This document shows positions 20,768 to 33,346 of a stretch of DNA of 64,000 nt, in pieces. Position 1 is the stretch's first letter; each line of letters begins with the position of its first letter. Made by a program: the position numbers and the translations under genes. The notes under the pieces are model-generated. The model was not told where the DNA came from. It saw only the letters and a program-made list of their open reading frames with translations, and searched no databases. Origin of the DNA: Margaritispora aquatica (lineage: Eukaryota > Ascomycota > Leotiomycetes > Helotiales > Discinellaceae); NCBI GenBank assembly GCA_007644065.1, contig VJWN01000009.1, positions 868,001 to 932,000 of the forward strand, in the 5' to 3' direction.

Positions 20768-23700
20768 ATGAGCGGTCCCGCTCCTTCAACGGCATCGACA
20801 CCACAGCAGCAGCAGAACCACCAGCAGAACCAACTGATCGCTCAGCAACCGGTTAATAATGCTCCCCAATCTGCGACGACCATCGCGACGTCGACATCAA
20901 CAGTGTTGACCCAGTTGAAACCTATCCGGTTTGTGAATAATGAGGGGCAGCCGCCGCCGAAGAGGAGGAGGATAAATGCTGCGTAGGTACTGTGTTTTCG
21001 TTTTGCGTGTTACCCGATTTTTGCATGCTAGATCGAGCATAAAGGTTGAGGTTAGGATATGATGGCATCGCGATGTGTTGGGGACTAGGACGAGGTGAAG
21101 AGAGGATATTGGCTGACAATCTGTAAATAGTTGCCGCACATGCCGGAAGCGAAAAACGAGATGCGATGGCAGGAGACCTCTATGCTCGACTTGTATCGAT
21201 AATGGCCATGAATGTAGTGGATATGCAGATCCGAGCGAGGGAGTGGTGAAGAGGGAGAAGAGAGATGCAAACGGAATGTCGAGGGGCAATGTTAATGAGG
21301 ATGAAGAGCATGATGAAGAAGAAGAGCGAAAATATAATCCCAATGTGCAAGAGAGATCGAACGATAGAGCTCAGTATGGAGGAACAAAACATACGTTCGT
21401 TCATGAGGACATGCACCATTCGAACAGAAAATCACAAAGCTATTTCTCGCCCAATGCTCCGATGGATAAGGAGGGAAACATGAGGTATGGCGAAAAGCAA
21501 GCACGATCGGGCTACCAAGGATACAGAGAGAACGCCGTGTTCTCTGACGAAAGTAGGAGCTCTCGTGGTAAGTGCACTTGAACGTGTCGCTTTCTAGACT
21601 CACATTAACAATATTGTAGATCGTTCACCACCGCTTCATGACAGCCATCGTGTTCCTTATTTTCGCTACTTTGGACCTACTGCTATTGTGCCTGGTTTCA
21701 AGCAAATGGTTGTTTCTGTTCGAGAACATCGTCGAAGTACCGGTGCGGGGTCATCTGTAGCTGGTATGTTGTAACACTATCCCACAACCTAATGGCAACT
21801 GACAACAAACAGTTTCCCCTGGATCTGGCTATGGTGGGGTGAATGGCTCGATGTATGGCGGCACACCCACTCATCACTCCGAGCGGAGATCATCAGCCGA
21901 GATGCCCATCTACGATCCAAATGATCCTGCACCTGTGGATCGGCTCATCATCCACTTGGTAGAGACTTTTTTCCTGCACCTCGGATGCAACTATCCCTTT
22001 CTACGCAAAAAGACTCTCGTCCATCGTGTCGAGGACAAGCTGACGGAACCTATCCTTGTTGATGCCATTTGTGCATTAGCTGCTCGCTTCTCGGACCATC
22101 CTTTTCTTCACGGGACTCATGATACCTCGTATCACAAATCAGATTACGGCCATGTATTCGCTCAACGAGCTAAGGCTGCCGTGGTTGACACATTTCCTTG
22201 CCCCACAGTTGCAGCTGTACAAGCGTGTTTGCTACTCGCTTATGAGGGCTTCGGTGCTAGTCAAGATAGTGCCCTATGGATGTACCTAGGGTGTGCTATT
22301 CGAATGGCTGTGGATCTTGGACTCCAGAAATTAGATGGCGTCAAGCACCAAGGTCAGAAGGACCCTCGTTACCCTCGATCTAGCACCGATATGACCGCCT
22401 CAGATCCTCCGGCTACAATCAGCGTTGAAGAGAAGAAAGAAATCGAACAGGAGCGTATTGACACTCTTTGGGCTGTATTCATGCTTGATCGCGTGATCTC
22501 GTCTGGTACGGGAAGACCAGTGACCATGAGAGACGAGGACTTCGAGTTGTCGTTTCCGGCTGTGATTTCGAATGTGGAGAATGGATGGCCGAATCCTTTC
22601 CCAGCGCTCATTCAGATTATTCATCTCTATGGCCGTGTATCTGATTTGCTTAACAACATTAGAAATGTGCACGATGTGACACCGAAGAAGATTGAAGGGC
22701 TTTCGGGCATGGAGAAAGATTTGACACTTTTGTATCAGAGGCTCGACCATAGGCTTACATTCAACGCGGCGAATTTTCAGCATTATGTGAAATCTGGGGA
22801 GGGAACTAATTTCATCCTGGTAAGATTTGTTATTCTGGTACTAAGTCATTGCTAATTTTCCAGGTTCACTTTTGGTTTCATACGCTCATAATGTTGCTAC
22901 ACCAGCCTACACTGATGCACACATTTGAAGGACAGATTCTGCAACTGCTCCCAAATAGTCGAGAGCTTAGCATGTCTTCAGCCAAAACCATCGCCGATAT
23001 ACTCGCATTCGCTGAACTAATTGACCCGCGAAGCTTCATCGGCAATCCTTTCACCAGCCAACCTATGTATATCGCTGCATGTGCATTTCTCATGGAATCA
23101 GCAGCTCACACTTCATCTCAACCCACCTCACGAGACGCAAGTCCTCCACGCCAATTTCGCGGCAACTACAACAAAACAAGCGACCCGAAAGCTAACGACC
23201 AAAAGCAAAAACATTCTCTCCTTGCCTCAGCCGCCAATCAAAATTACCAGCGCTGCTACAAAGCTTTACAGCAACTTGAGACCTATTGGGCTGGAACTCG
23301 ATATATCCTCGTGGCGCTCGATCAGAAGGCAAAGGGCATCTGGGACCCAGAAACTTATACAGAGCAGGAATACGAAATGACCAAGATTAAATCTGACATG
23401 ATCCCCGGCTGGCGCAAAAAGCTCACCTTAGCCGCTGCTTCGGCATCTGCCTCCTCGCCTCGTTTCAGCGATCTTAAATCCCCTCGCATGGATGGCAGTA
23501 ATACCATCCCCAACTCTCCCGCCATCGACGCGTCCCAGGCCATCGGCTGGTCCTTAACCGGTACCACCAACTCCCCTAGCTCAAACCTGACGCTCATGTA
23601 CCAGACGCCTAATGGAGACCACGCCCCTCCTTATCCTCCACCTCCACCCATCCCCACTCCGCCGCCAGGAAACATGATTTACGATCCCATTCGCTCAAGC

Positions 23701-24300
23701 TTACCTGAGGGCACGGCAGCCGGCACGAGTACGGCTGGCTATTCTAGGTTTTCCTATGGAAGGGCACAAGGACAAAACATGCCGCCGCCTGCAAATAAAT
23801 ATGCACTCTCGGACGGCGGAGCCTCAACGAGTGATGCGGAGATGTTGCTAGGCTTACAAGGACACTCGCCGTTCTCGTCACAGTCGCAGTCCCAGCATTC
23901 GCCGTATGACCATACTAGCAATCAGCAGCAGAATCACTTGAGGGGCAACTTCGAGTTTGGCAACGACCATGGGCATGGAAATGGAGGGGGTAACTTCGGA
24001 GGGGGGTATGGCATGGGTCAAGGCATAGGTGTGGGTGTGGGAAGTGTCGGGGGTGGTGAGATGATGATGCAGAGTACCGAGATCGACGTGTCTACGTTGG
24101 TGGGAGATGAGATGATGCCATGGCTGGAGTACCTGCCACAGGATGTGTTGAATTTCTTTGATGGTGGGATGGGTGGTGGGCAGCACCAACAGCATCATCA
24201 CCAAAATCAGCAGCAGCACATTGAGCATGGCCAGCATGGTCAACACCACGGGCAGCATCATCAACATCAAGGGGGCGGTGGTATGGGTGTTGGTAGTTGA
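20768..24300 (+). CDS. Zn(II)2Cys6 transcription factor with fungal-specific domain (5 exons)
   Basis: Exons are 20768-20982, 21131-21567, 21620-21763, 21813-22819 and 22864-24300; all phases close and give 1079 aa. The zinc cluster spans the first junction: Cys73, 76, 83, 90, 93 and 100 (C-x2-C-x6-C-x6-C-x2-C-x6-C), preceded by a basic KRRR stretch. An acidic/Lys linker follows, then a conserved stretch with YFRYFGPTAIVPGFKQMVV and the fungal-specific transcription-factor domain (about residues 300-650: VETFFLHLGCNYPFLRKKTL, DAICALAARFS, RVISSGTGRPVTM). The C-terminus is Pro/Gly/Gln/His-rich with long Gln-His runs, probably an activation region. It is nuclear and DNA-binding by family. Target genes are unknown; the amylase upstream is a neighbour, not evidence of regulation. 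The start could be further upstream. Confidence 0.88.
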
Positions 24301-25341
24301 ATGGCTGGCCTGGGTTGGACAGTAACGTTATGGAGGAAGTGGTGTGGTGTGGATTTGATACCCTTTTGTTGAGATTATCTCTCTTATTTTGAACTCTATT
24401 TCAGAGAGTCGGAGAGTTTATGGAATTGATTTGTGTGCGATTTGAAGATAGGATTAGGACTAGGATTGGGAATTTTGGGTCTATTGCACTGGGGTCTGGG
24501 CTTGGATTTGGGCTGGGATGGGCTGCTTGGGTCAGGAATACAGAACTGTTCGCGAATAGGCAGGTAGGGCAGGTAAGTTTACCTCATAGATGAGCTGGTT
24601 GGTAAAATAAGCGAGAAAAATGTAGATTTTTATGAATGCATGCCTTACTTACCTATATGATCCAGATATCCAACTTATGTTAACTCTGTAATTTGAAGGA
24701 ATTGGTGTTTTGCAGAAGTTGGTAGGTAGCCTGATCTCTGATTTGTACCCATCAAGTTCAGCACAGGAATAATGCAGTACTACTGCTGTGAGAAATGAGA
24801 GGGATAATCACAAGACAATACACGTCTGAGGGGATGGAATCCTGCTAGGAATAAGTCGCGTGGTTTAGTGGCTGCTTCGCCTTAGTTGTGAGTTTTACCT
24901 AGTAATCGTACACTTATTTACCCAGAGAGCAGCATCACACGAGCCAATTCCAAGGAAAAAATAGTTGTACGTGAAGTCTGGATGTCAAAGTAAATGAGCA
25001 TCGATTAGTTTACGGGGTTTTGTTAGTGCTAGCTCGTATGAATGTTGGATTTGGCAAGCACAATCCATGATTTAAGATACTGCGATAGTGAAAATGCCAC
25101 ACTTTTCCTGACTAAGGGTTTATTGAAGTCGCTACTTATTGGGTATTATTAACATAAATCTCCTCTCTAGATTACAGGCCCTGAAATGCCTTCCTGCTTC
25201 GCATCTTCCCTCCATCAACGAGGTCGGATTCGTAACGAAGTTCCCTCTATCGTCTATCGTGTCTTCATCGGACGTATAAACACTAAACCAACAAACACAC
25301 TAATTACAATCCAGACTCTCACTCCTCTCTAGCTCATTCTT
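24301..25341. other. 1-kb intergenic region between converging genes
   Basis: No gene seen. It starts with GGATTGGG/TGGGCTTGG-type G-rich repeats (24450-24530), then becomes AT-rich. It contains the 3' UTRs of both neighbours. Confidence 0.45.
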
Positions 25342-26830
25342 CTAAGTTCGCCCCCCCCGCCCTCCTGCTCCAGGCCCGGGAGACGGATACGTATGTCCGC
25401 TCACGGAACTATCGCCCAGCTCTGACACAGTCCCCGTATACTGCGTGCCGCTATACATCTCCGACACGCCGCTGGGATACGACGCGCTGATATGACCACC
25501 GCTGCTACCTCCTTGTGCCGCAGCGGCAGAGTACGCCGGCCCGTTGTAAAGCGGTGCTGGCGTTGAAGGGTTGGAGAATGTCGGGGTAGGCGAGGCGGGC
25601 GACACGGGGTAGTTCCCGCTTGTGTGTGCGTTGTACCCCGCTGCTGCTCCGGCTCCGGCTGCACCGGCGCTCAGGTTCTGGTTGTGATATGTTGGGTAGG
25701 GTTGTTGCTGTGATGAAGTGGGAGGAGCGTACATCTCTGCGTGCCCTTGCATTGGTGGAGACCCGTACATTGGCATATTTTGGCCCTGGCCCTGTTGACC
25801 TTGATATTGCTGCGCAGACGCTTGTTGGTACGCTCCACCACCTGCTGCGGCTGCTTGATAAGGCTTCTCTGGCCCAGTGGTAGGAGGGACGTAATAACCT
25901 TGTTGAGGAGGGGCGTTCGATTGTTGTGGTTGAGCCATGACGGGAACGGGCGCGGGCAAAGCAGCAGCATTGCGCTTCTTCTTCTTGCGTGCTGCCATGC
26001 AGCAGCATATCACAATTCCGATTATAATGAGGAGCACCAATCCTGCGGCGCCCGCTGCGACCCCGACGATGTGCGAGGTTACGCTGAAGAAGCCTCCGCT
26101 CGAGGTCGAGTCTGTTGTTTGTGCCGGAGCGGTGGCACCTACTAGCGTGCTTGTGGATGAGCTGTCTTGAGTTGCAGTCGAAGTTATTGTACCTTGGCGG
26201 ACTGAGGTCGTTGGAGTATTTGTAGGGGTTGAGGTCGTCCGGACGGTTGTTGGAGTAGTTGTTGGGACTGGGATGGTGGATCTTGGTGCTGATGATGTTG
26301 CTGCTACTGTGCTGCTTCCCGTGTAAGTGAATCCAAGTCGATTTGCGCAGGCTTGGGCGTCTTCGCCCTGTATGGTGTTAATTAATGTCTTGTATGGACA
26401 AGGTGTGCTCGTCCTGGGATAACTGCAGACTTACATTGTTACAGCAATAACCGGACACTGGTGCGCAGTACTTTCCAGCATCACAGTACCTCAGATTTGG
26501 ACAACAACTTGCACCAGTGGGGATACATCCTGTCCCACAGCTCTTCTCTGTCGACAGACATGTGCATTCTCCATCTGATCGACAAGTCCTTCCTTCATCG
26601 CAGTAGTAAGTCGTGCAACAAGTGTTCGTTGGGATATCAACAATACATCCTGTTCCACACGCCCTCTTGCCTGTCCCACAACCTTGTCGTCGGAAAATGT
26701 ATGCAACGGAGCGAGTATTCACTGAAAAAGACTTGCCCGTAGCAGGATCAAGCGTGTAATCTGAAGGTGAGAGAGGAGCGGACCACGCAAGAGGGGTGAG
26801 CAACAGTACGAAGGGGAGAGACTTCAACAT
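25342..26830 (-). CDS. secreted/surface Cys-rich single-pass membrane protein (2 exons)
   Basis: Exon 1 is 26830-26435 and exon 2 is 26367-25342, giving 473 aa; the 67-nt intron has GTAAGT and CAG. The signal peptide is MLKSLPFVLLLTPLAWSA. Residues about 50-132 contain repeated small Cys modules (ACGTGCI, NTCCTTYYC, SCGTGCIP, SCCPN, YCCNN), typical of extracellular fungal Cys-rich domains. A Ser/Thr/Pro-rich, probably O-glycosylated stalk (about 145-230) leads to one membrane segment (about 233-259: a Gly/Ala/Leu/Ile run ending ICCC) and a basic AARKKKKR stop-transfer. The cytosolic tail is Gln/Tyr/Pro-rich. The layout resembles Wsc/Mid2-type wall sensors, but the Cys modules are not an obvious WSC domain, so the sensor role is inference. 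Confidence 0.85.
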
Positions 26831-28014
26831 CGCGAGAGAGGATTGGCAAGTGCGAAAGTAAACAAACGGAGCAGAGAAGGGATTGATGGACAGCAGGACT
26901 TCTGTGTTCTTATGGGCTAAACGCCAAGCAAGAGAAGGCTCACCAAAAAGCACTGTTCCTTCAACATCTGTCCATCATTTCAATATTGAAAGACATGGCG
27001 TTCAGCCCCGTATCCAGATGCCGCCCTTTGATTCGCCTGTGTCAATTGAGAAAGCCCTGGAGGTCCCTGCAGCTGCCACGACAACCTTAGAATCAGAGCT
27101 ATATTTGATCTTCCACATGCCTCGCCAGTCTCTTCTCTGCTTCCCCTGTGAGGCACTATCGCGTTTTGGGGATTGGAGCAGCACAGAGATATGCATGTGA
27201 GTACCGACTTGCTGCATATTGCCATCCATTTTGCAAGGCTTGGGGCTGCACATCAGGAAATATTAAGGTTAAACAAGATTTGCTCCTGGTCTGTTCCCTC
27301 AGCCGCACGAGAAAGAGAGATCGCTTTGGGTCAGGCTCCGCTGCACGTTGTCGGGCGTGTTACTTGGCGTGAGAAGTATTGGACTCGCTTGTTGTTGATG
27401 GAGAGGGGGGGGGGGGGGGGGATTCAGGGAGGATGGATGGATTCGTCCTTTTAGGAATGGAATATTCTGTCTATCAGGTGATCTATCAGGTGATCGATCT
27501 TAGGGAGTTTACCCGATATTCAACCAATAACCTTATCCGGACGAAGCTTCTCGCTTGTAATCATGCCAATTTCTGTCATGTTAAATCAACGGTTGTATAT
27601 ATCCGCATCCTCCTTGTCTCAAATGCTAGGGTAGAGAGAATGAATACCCTCCGCTTGAGCCTCAATGCGAATATGGGATTTCTAATCAATAAACACGAGC
27701 AGTGTCCATGACCTATCTGTTGAATCATTTTTGTTTCATCTACTTTCAAGCCCGCGTCAAGGACATATGGTAGTTAGTGCTTTATGGCCAATCAAGGTAC
27801 ACAAACTTAAGCTTTTAGGTTGAGCTAAGACCCAGCCCCGCTGACATGTGGGGAGCTCACAGTCGAAGCTTCGAACTCTGTGGCGCCATCCAAATTGCCG
27901 TTCGCTGCTTTGCCATCTGTGTGAACTCCACTCTCGATCCGATTGTCATGATAGTCTGTTTTAAGATTTACATGGCAGTTCGAGCGAGGAATCAAAGCGA
28001 ACATGTCAAACCCA
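26831..28014. other. 1.2-kb intergenic region
   Basis: No supported gene. It contains the upstream region of the minus-strand surface protein and a 17-bp G homopolymer. The part from about 27850 may hold the lost 5' end of the decayed GH72 gene, but no homology is readable there. Confidence 0.4.
27405..27421. repeat. 17-bp poly-G tract
   Basis: An uninterrupted run of 17 G on the plus strand. Length is likely unstable, and sequencing may miscount it. Confidence 0.85.
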
Positions 28015-28551
28015 GGGCTCGCATTTCTTGTACAAGACGAATGTCTTACGGTATCTCCAATGTGGTCTTATCCTGCGCAGATAATCTAGCACATCCAGCC
28101 AGGTGTGCGCGAGGCATTCCACTGCTGCAGAGACTGAACACCAATGTAGTTCGTGTCGTGGGCGTCGACCCTTTCAAAAGACCATTCACAATGCATGGCG
28201 GCACTAGATGCAGCGGGGATATGTGTTGTAGTCGACCTATGATACTTAACCTCTTTATCTGGTTTAACGGTCCCGACTTGGAGCCTCGAGCTCTACACAA
28301 AATTCACTGCTATCGTGGACGCAATGGCAAACTATACAAATGTGCTTGGCTTCTTGGCAGCAAGTCTCCCTAGCGACATACGGGAGGTAGATCCTTCCAA
28401 TAGTATGTCGACTGCGTTTTTAAGGCCCAATTCTGAGATACGAAAAGCTATATCAAATCCAAAAACTACCGAGCTCTTGGGGTTGGCTATGCGGTTCAAT
28501 CTGCCGGGTACGTCGATACTTCATTATTTCCTAATTGGGAAAATTACTTGA
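28015..28551 (+). pseudogene. decayed GH72 beta-1,3-glucanosyltransferase (Gas/Gel/Phr family)
   Basis: Pieces of the GH72 N-terminal half appear in order but in different frames. First comes GSHFLYKTN (about 28015), then YGISNVVLS, then ADNLAHPARCARGIPLLQRL and NTNVVRVVGVDPF (28078-28173). After a +1 shift near 28175-28190 come CMAALDAAGICVVVDL, a TGA stop at 28240, YLTSLSGLTVPTWSLELYTKF and AMANYTNVLGFLAA (28324-28365). These match the family pattern around 'CxRDIPYLQxLNTNVIRVYAVDP', 'CMxALxDAGIYVVADL' and 'NYTNVLGFFAGNE'. The catalytic Glu region is lost: an unrelated-looking in-frame tail follows to 28551. Normally the enzyme elongates cell-wall beta-1,3-glucan. With at least two frameshifts and a stop it cannot make an active protein. 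Confidence 0.75.
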
Positions 28552-30296
28552 ACTGTGGACAAAGCAGTGCCTCCATAGACCCCCTTGGAATCAACAAATA
28601 CTATGTGTCTGGTGAATGCAGCTGTAAGTCTTTCATCAAAAATATAGGAGGTCGATGCCCACAATAAATTCTCGAAAACCTGCGCTATAGATTTAGCTGA
28701 CATAGCGACAGTTGATGGCTCTGGTTACAAGAGTGTTACCAATCGTTGACCAGCTATTCTGTACCCTCCTTCTTTGCAGCTTACGCTTGTCTCGAAGCCT
28801 CTGGGTAGGAAGCAAGATCTTTCCCAGAGGTACAGGTACTAAGGGTCTAGTATGACTGATGTGATGAGTGGTGGCATTGCTTACAATTACTCGTACTTCA
28901 CACAGATCTGAAGATATCGGGTACGGGATCCGGCCTCACTTTCCTCGTACAGAGTGCGGACATTGCCTAATATCTTTTAACTCGTGGAAATCGTGGGCAG
29001 TGTAGTAAGACTGTGAATCGTTGGGTATCCAAATACGACATTCTTACCAAACCACCAAGTGCGGAGTTCGCTGTAATGTCCTCTCTCCCCTTCTCATTAT
29101 GCACCAGGTGGCTTGCTGTCTTGTTTGTTTACTTGAACATTTCACCGTCTATTCTTCCAACCAACAGTGTTCTGCAATCTTAGACCTCTCCAAACACCCA
29201 TCCCATCAAGCGATGTTGACCAAAAGGGCATGTTTCGTTACTGCACGTTTTGCTGTTTCTCACTGATTTGGGGCTGCATCTCGATGAGTGAATGACATAT
29301 TTGTATATTTTCTGCCAACAATTATGGTACAGGAGGAGTTGTTGAGGAAGGAGATGCAGTTGATTACTCGAGCTGAGAGTGGTAGATCTGGATGATCCAA
29401 GTTTAAGCGTATTTGCGGACCCTCACCTTAAAAGTCCGATGGGAAAACGACCTTACTCCTCCTTTATTTTCTTCTATCAAGGATATCTTCACCCTATAAA
29501 CTTACTGAAACAAGTTGATGGCAAGATATCGGACGTCCCGTTCAGAAGTACCATCCTCTTACCTCTCTAAATTATAGCCTTATTGTCGAGAACTAGATAT
29601 TTTCTTTGTGTGTTTCTGTGCTATACGTGAAACGTTTCAAGAGCCCTGGTACACAAGACAAGACATTTTTAGTTCAAGTCATTCTTCTTCCTCTGATATA
29701 GGAAGGCATCTTTAATTGTTGTGCTTTTAAGGGTCATCTCGTCAACGTATACAGTCGACGAGACAGGAGTAAGGTATGTATGAAATCGTTGAATTTAGAG
29801 GCTGCCCAATTCCACTGAATAAGCTCAGAGAGAATACTTGTCCTTCGTTATTGTTTGATGTGAAGCCTAGGAATGTTGACCCGTTGTCTAATCTCACTCG
29901 AGATATATGACTGCCCATGATTATATGTGTGGCTCAAGACTATGAAATGTCATTCATTTAACTGTTGTACACCTGATATCTGATTATGGGTAAATTATAT
30001 TTACAATCTGGTGGGAAAACATAGACTGATGCCCTATTCTAGAGGCATATTTCTCGACGCGATACAATAGACCTTATAAGCAATCTTTGAAAGTATGTAC
30101 AAAAAGGACAATCAATCTTGAAGATATCAAGGTTTCTTCTCTAGTTCCTATCATCATTATCTTTCCAAAATCCCAGACCGACTCTAACTTTCAAACCCAC
30201 ACATCAAACGCCCCAACTCTTTCTAGTTTATATCCCAATCTATCTCAAGAAATCAAAATCCCTTAAATTCTCCACACATCTCACTCAGCTCGTCCT
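28552..30296. other. 1.7-kb intergenic region
   Basis: Near 28575-28625 a frame reads IDPLGINKYYVSGECSC, faintly like the GH72 'DFxGINxYxWCG' segment, so remnants may continue. Otherwise only short AT-rich frames are present; nothing else was recognised. Confidence 0.4.
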
Positions 30297-31189
30297 TTAA
30301 ACTCGCTCCGTCAGCCCAATATAACTTCCATTCTCGCTCTTCCCATCCATCTCTTTGTTCGTCAGACCAAACACATCTCCAGCATGAACAAAATGAAACA
30401 TAGCCTGCGTCAACAACATGGGCGCCGCATCGCCAACATACATCGCCCACTCATTCTTCATCAAATATCCATCGCTGCCCATGGCAAACTCGGCCATCTT
30501 GAACAAACACCGCCCAATGATCAATACAGCCGCTAACAACAGCAGCATGAACAGCTTCCTCCATCCATGCTTGCCATACACCGGGACCGTATATCTCAGC
30601 GGCGACTTGCGCATCCTCCTGTCGAAAATAATGGCGATGACGAGGAAGAAGCCAAAGAACATGAGTTGCAGCGCCAGACCTACGAGAAGAACTTTCTCGC
30701 CTAGCGAGGCTTGTCCTGCAGAGGACATCATGCCACCACCTCCGCACTGCACGAAGAAACTGAGCACATCGCCGACGACGAAGATCTTGGTGACGCGCGT
30801 GGGGCGGATGACAGATGCGTCCGGAGCGTTGACAAAGAGCACGATGCGGCCGTAGATCATGTAGATGGTTGCTGCGTATAGAGAAGGTGGGAGGAGAATG
30901 AGAAGCGATTGTGCGATGTAGAGCATCAGGACGTCGGGTGATTTGGCGGAGAGGTAGCGGAAGACGTAACCGGCTGTCATCACTGGGTTTGGTCAGTCGT
31001 CTGTTTGGATTTAGGGGTAGTGATAGAGGAGGACTTACTCATTGAGCCTGCTACGAGGGCTGTGTAGAACCAGGTTCGCTTCTTAATCATAATGATGAGA
31101 TGTAGCAGTGCGCTAATACCAAAGAGTGCGGCGGCTGCGAGACAGACATTCTGGTTGGGTGTGTAGTGATAGAGATCCCGTTCTGCCAT
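30297..31189 (-). CDS. RTA1-like 7-TM protein A (2 exons)
   Basis: Exon 1 is 31189-31039 and exon 2 is 30982-30297, giving 278 aa; the 56-nt intron has GTAAGT and CAG. The RTA1 family (lipid-translocating exporter / 7-aminocholesterol resistance family) consists of fungal 7-TM proteins. Visible signatures are YHYTPN at the N-terminus, a KKRTWFYTALVAGSM helix end, LLPPSLYAATIYMIYGRIV in TM3, and FVVGDVLSFFVQCGGGGMM in TM4, followed by three more hydrophobic helices and a short polar tail. The plasma membrane or endomembrane is expected. It is divergent from a second RTA1-like gene at 32346 with which it shares these motifs. Function is probably lipid handling or stress resistance by family; the substrate is unknown. 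Confidence 0.88.
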
Positions 31190-32345
31190 TTTCGTTTATG
31201 TTTGTTTGAGGCTGTAATATGATAGTAATAGAAAGTCTAAGGGTAGGAAATCTTCGAGGCAGAGCTTATTGTACAAGAATTCGAGAATGACCAGAAATGA
31301 AGACCGCTGAAGAGGGAATTTAGAAGGAGACCAAAGAAATGTATCAATGAAATAAGACTAATGTGGAGAAGTAGGTAATGAAATGATGATGTAGAATAGA
31401 GAGGGTAACAACTTGTATATAACATCTTGCCCAGAAATGTCATCCCTATTCATGTCTACGAGCTCGAATACGCAAATACGCAAGAACCTCATTTAGAGTA
31501 AGCCCAAAGTTTAAAACGACTATTTCTAGCATCCGAACCAGCACGAGCCAGCCAGCAGCCCTGCGATAATCTCTCCACCTTCGCGTCTTTCCCTCTTGAA
31601 GCGCCAAGGATCTCCAGAGTTGTCGGGACGACTGGGTCACCACTTGATGAGGGTTCGCTTGGTGAATACCTTAGGTACCTACCTGATCAGGTATATTGGA
31701 AGGATTCAACGAGCTGCAACACTTGACGAGGAAGCGACGAACGAGACTGCGAAACAGGTACCGCCAGGTCACTGGTAGGAGGCGAATCAAGCACCAGGCA
31801 GCCGCCGTTTGTAAAGTGGTTGTGCAATATAAACAATGCAATGGTGCTCAGCCCTGCGTACCCCGTACCGTTGGACTTCTCTACCAACCACAAGTCCGGG
31901 AGAACGAAGATGGAGAAGAAGTGGAATTGCATGAATGCAAATAGGTGGATATCATTTCTTCATCTCACTCCCCGTCCTGTGAAACAAGCTGTGCCAAGGG
32001 TATCCGACCCGCTTTTCATCCGATCGTACGAACTACGAGCGGTACGAAGGACATGCGATATACGATCGCACTCTCTTTTTCTATGTATAGAACTTCTCTC
32101 CTACATGTTAGACGGACGTTACTGAGTGAACGATACTACCGAGACTCTCTGTTTTCGTTTATCTGTATGTGCTGTTCTTTCATCTGATATAAAACTCTTG
32201 CGATTCTTCTGATGAACTGCTTGCTTGACACGACACTTTTCAAAATAAGCGACAATTTTTTGACAGCACCGACACTCTTCCAGAATCCTTGGCCAATAAA
32301 CTCAATTCGCGTAGAATTCGCGTATAGTATAGCGTATTCGCAAAC
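31190..32345. promoter_or_regulatory. shared 1.16-kb divergent region between two RTA1-like genes
   Basis: It lies between two start codons facing away from each other. It contains the TACCTTAGGTACCTACC motif (near 31669) common in this DNA and several short frames without homology. Co-regulation of the two paralogues is possible but not shown. Confidence 0.4.
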
Positions 32346-33346
32346 ATGTCCGACGCAGCCGAGTCCTTCAAGTTCTACCACTACAATCCCTCTCTGGCCG
32401 CAGCCGTCATCTTCATCCTCTTGTTCCTGGCCTCGACGGGATTCCATGGCTTCCAATTGTTCAAGACCAAGACATGGTACTTTATTCCTTTTGTCATCGG
32501 GGGTCTCTGTAAGTATTTCAAAACCCTAATTTTACATGCTCACGCACTTTCTGACGAACTGTCGTAGTTGAAACGGTTGGCTATGCTGGACGCGCGAAGT
32601 CGGCTCAGCAGTCCCCGGACTGGACAATGATGCCATATATCATCCAGAGTCTTCTGCTACTCCTCGCTCCAACTCTCTTCGCAGCCTCAATATACATGAT
32701 TTTAGGTAGAATCATCCGCTTAACAGAAGGCGAGGAACATTCGATCATCCGCGCAAAGTGGCTCACCAAGCTTTTTGTAGCTGGTGATGTCTTGTCATTC
32801 TTCACACAGTCCGGAGGTGCGTTTTTCTGATGACCAAACCTCTTTTCAAATTGCTGATGAACGTGGTATTTAGGTGGTGGAATGCTAGCCAATGCCAAAA
32901 CCGCCGACAAAGTCAAACTAGGCCAGAACATCATCACCGGGGGGCTCTTCATCCAAGTGATATTCTTCGGCTTCTTCATTGTGGTAGCAGGACTCTTCCA
33001 CAGGCGAATCGCGAGAGATCCAACTCCTCGCTCGATGGTCGTACAGGTACCATGGCAACGATACCTTTTCATCCTCTACATTGCCTCCTTCTTCATCATG
33101 ATCCGGTCGATCTTCCGAATCGCAGAGTACGTGCAGGGAGATAACGGAGCGCTTTTGCAAAAAGAGGCATATCTATACGTCTTCGATGCGTGCTTGATGT
33201 TCCTGACGATGCTGGTGTTCAATATCCAGCACCCAAGCCAGATCATTTCGAAAGCGAGCTTGAAGGCCACGACCTGGGCAGAACAGAATTCGACGTCATA
33301 TGAGTATAGCTCCTCGGTTGGCTTGGCGAGCAGGGAGAATGTGTAG
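32346..33346 (+). CDS. RTA1-like 7-TM protein B (3 exons)
   Basis: Exons are 32346-32508, 32568-32816 and 32874-33346, giving 294 aa. Intron 1 is 59 nt (GTAAGT...TAG) and intron 2 is 57 nt (GTGCGT...TAG). RTA1 signatures are FYHYNPSLAAAVIF, then FKTKTWYFIPFVIGGLFETVGYAGR, LLAPTLFAASIYMILGRII and LFVAGDVLSFFTQSGGGML, then three more hydrophobic helices and a YSSSVGLAS-type tail. It differs from the neighbour (30297-31189) by an additional intron and lower similarity at the first helix, so the pair is an old duplication or two independent family members. The C-terminal tail is Ser/Tyr-rich in both. Confidence 0.9.

Noticed and set aside
24855..24930. tRNA-like TGGTTTAGTGG (box A resemblance)
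   Set aside because: No matching box B or acceptor-stem pairing could be found downstream on either strand.
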